Of a stretch of 23,323 nt of DNA, positions 22,356 through 23,323 are shown in pieces; positions within the stretch are counted from its first letter, which is position 1; the number at the start of each line of letters is the position of its first letter. Made by a program: the position numbers and the translations under genes. The stretch comes from Alphaproteobacteria bacterium (GTDB lineage: Bacteria > Pseudomonadota > Alphaproteobacteria > RF32 > CAG-239). A model generated the notes under the pieces. The model was not told the origin of the DNA. It searched no databases and saw nothing but the letters and a program-made list of their open reading frames with translations. Where the stretch lies: contig JAFYRQ010000051.1 in the NCBI GenBank assembly GCA_017546885.1, positions 1-23,323 on the forward strand, written 5' to 3'.

Positions 22356-23323
22356 ATGGAAAAACCGGATATATCATCATTACCCAGAAACGTAGAAGCA
22401 GAGCAAGCTTTGTTAGGTGTATTGCTTGTCAATAATAAGGCTCACGAATCGATTTCGGAATATCTGCGCAGTAATCATTTTTCTGACCCGATACATGCAA
22501 AAATTTATGATGTTATATCAAAACTTATTTTGCGTGAAAGAGGTGCCGATATTATTACGCTCAAGAATTATTTTGAGCAAGAAGGTACTTTGGCAGATGT
22601 CGGCGGTTACAAATATTTGGTTAAATTGGCAGAAAGCTCATCTCCTCTTACAAATCCGGAATATTATGCTCAATACATTTATGAACAATATTTACGCAGA
22701 GAACTTATTTCTGCCGGTTTTGATATTGTTAATAATGCGATGAAAGAAGATTTAGAGTCTAATGCAACCGCACAAATAGAAGAAGCAGAAAAAAGACTTT
22801 ATGATTTGTCGGATAAAGGAGATGCCGGAAAAGGTTTTGTCAGTTTTTCCGAAGCTTTGTCGGCCTCAATAGATACCATTGAAAAGGCATATCAAAGAGA
22901 AGGAGATATTTCTGGTATTTCTACCGGATTAGATGATTTAGATAAGAGAACCGGCGGGTTGAATAATTCTGACTTAATCGTTTTGGCTGGTCGTCCGGCG
23001 ATGGGAAAAACGGCACTGGCTACAAATATTGCGTATAATGTTGCAGAATTGATGAGCAGAGATAAGAGTTTTGAAGAAAAATCTCGTGGTGTTGCATTCT
23101 TCTCTTTGGAAATGTCCGCAGACCAATTAGCAACTCGTATTTTATCAACAACAGCAGGCATATCTTCCAAAAGAATGCGAAACGGAGATATTGATGGCGG
23201 GGAATATGGTCGCCTTTCCGAAGTTGCACGTACTTTGGAAAAAATGCCACTTTATATTGATGATACACCGGGGTTGACAATTAATGCTATTCGCAATCGT
23301 GCTCGTCGCCTGAAAAGAACAAA
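22356..23323 (+). CDS. dnaB: DnaB, replicative DNA helicase, 3' end outside window
   Basis: DnaB is the hexameric helicase that unwinds DNA at the replication fork, recruits primase and couples to the polymerase. The first 322 residues are visible. The N-terminal domain (PRNVEAEQALLGVLL at 8-22, then HFSDPIHAKIYDVI) binds primase; a linker follows. The RecA-type domain has ISTGLDDLDKRTGGL and the Walker A GRPAMGKTA (K218), then FFSLEMSADQLATRI. No interruption is seen in what is visible. AGAGG lies about ten bases before ATG. Its product should be about 460-500 residues, so roughly a third is off the edge. It is divergent from the septoil-knot operon. Confidence 0.97.
   Translation, partial: MEKPDISSLPRNVEAEQALLGVLLVNNKAHESISEYLRSNHFSDPIHAKIYDVISKLILRERGADIITLKNYFEQEGTLADVGGYKYLVKLAESSSPLTNPEYYAQYIYEQYLRRELISAGFDIVNNAMKEDLESNATAQIEEAEKRLYDLSDKGDAGKGFVSFSEALSASIDTIEKAYQREGDISGISTGLDDLDKRTGGLNNSDLIVLAGRPAMGKTALATNIAYNVAELMSRDKSFEEKSRGVAFFSLEMSADQLATRILSTTAGISSKRMRNGDIDGGEYGRLSEVARTLEKMPLYIDDTPGLTINAIRNRARRLKRT

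Noticed and set aside
1..23323. Search for a defence, phage, CRISPR or transposon module
   Set aside because: All gene borders fit housekeeping or envelope genes. No direct-repeat array, transposase, integrase, att-type repeat or toxin-antitoxin pair is visible.

Overview
This is an AT-rich, gene-dense chromosomal segment that looks like core genome of an uncultured alphaproteobacterium, probably one of the reduced, AT-rich, host-associated (gut-type) lineages. The lineage call is inference. It rests on an IalB-family secreted protein, an alphaproteobacterial-type L28, a DivL-like multi-PAS receptor, an RppH-type Nudix enzyme, and the order gpmI - envC-like - ctpA - rppH. I see no phage, insertion sequence, CRISPR array, toxin-antitoxin or restriction module. 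There is no stretch over 300 bases without a gene.

Left part (1-4,700). A divergent GlgA-like glycogen synthase runs off the left edge on the minus strand. It is divergent from grpE, which has a good promoter and an intrinsic terminator. rpmB (L28, with an extra Lys/Ala-rich tail) faces grpE and has its own hairpin terminator and a clear promoter. Next come a tRNA-Arg(CCG) with encoded CCA and a two-way terminator, then rlmN and an ialB-family gene, read as one minus-strand unit (ialB first, joined to rlmN by TAATG).

Middle (4,700-13,500). A class II CCA-adding enzyme with an unusual D-x-N in place of D-x-D abuts a Lon-like AAA+ protease tail to tail. Upstream of the protease is a membrane-anchored protein resembling a degenerate EEP domain. 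A perfect 10-bp dyad sits just before the protease ribosome binding site. A membrane-anchored TPR protein faces a highly charged coiled-coil protein, and behind that is a DivL-like PAS receptor with no kinase domain.

Right part (13,500-23,323). tsaB and a bifunctional class A penicillin-binding protein are followed by a run of closely spaced plus-strand genes: gpmI, an EnvC-like amidase activator, ctpA, rppH and an unknown 248-residue protein. The PBP (glycan synthesis), EnvC-like protein (amidase control) and CtpA (periplasmic processing) give this stretch a cell-envelope theme.

Facing this run is a two-gene minus-strand operon: a small membrane protein, overlapping by ATGA with a secreted 102-residue repeat protein. 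The repeat protein matches what I know of the 7(1) septoil-knot family, one of the most complex protein knots reported. This pair is the most unusual thing in the window. dnaB starts at 22,356 and runs off the right edge.
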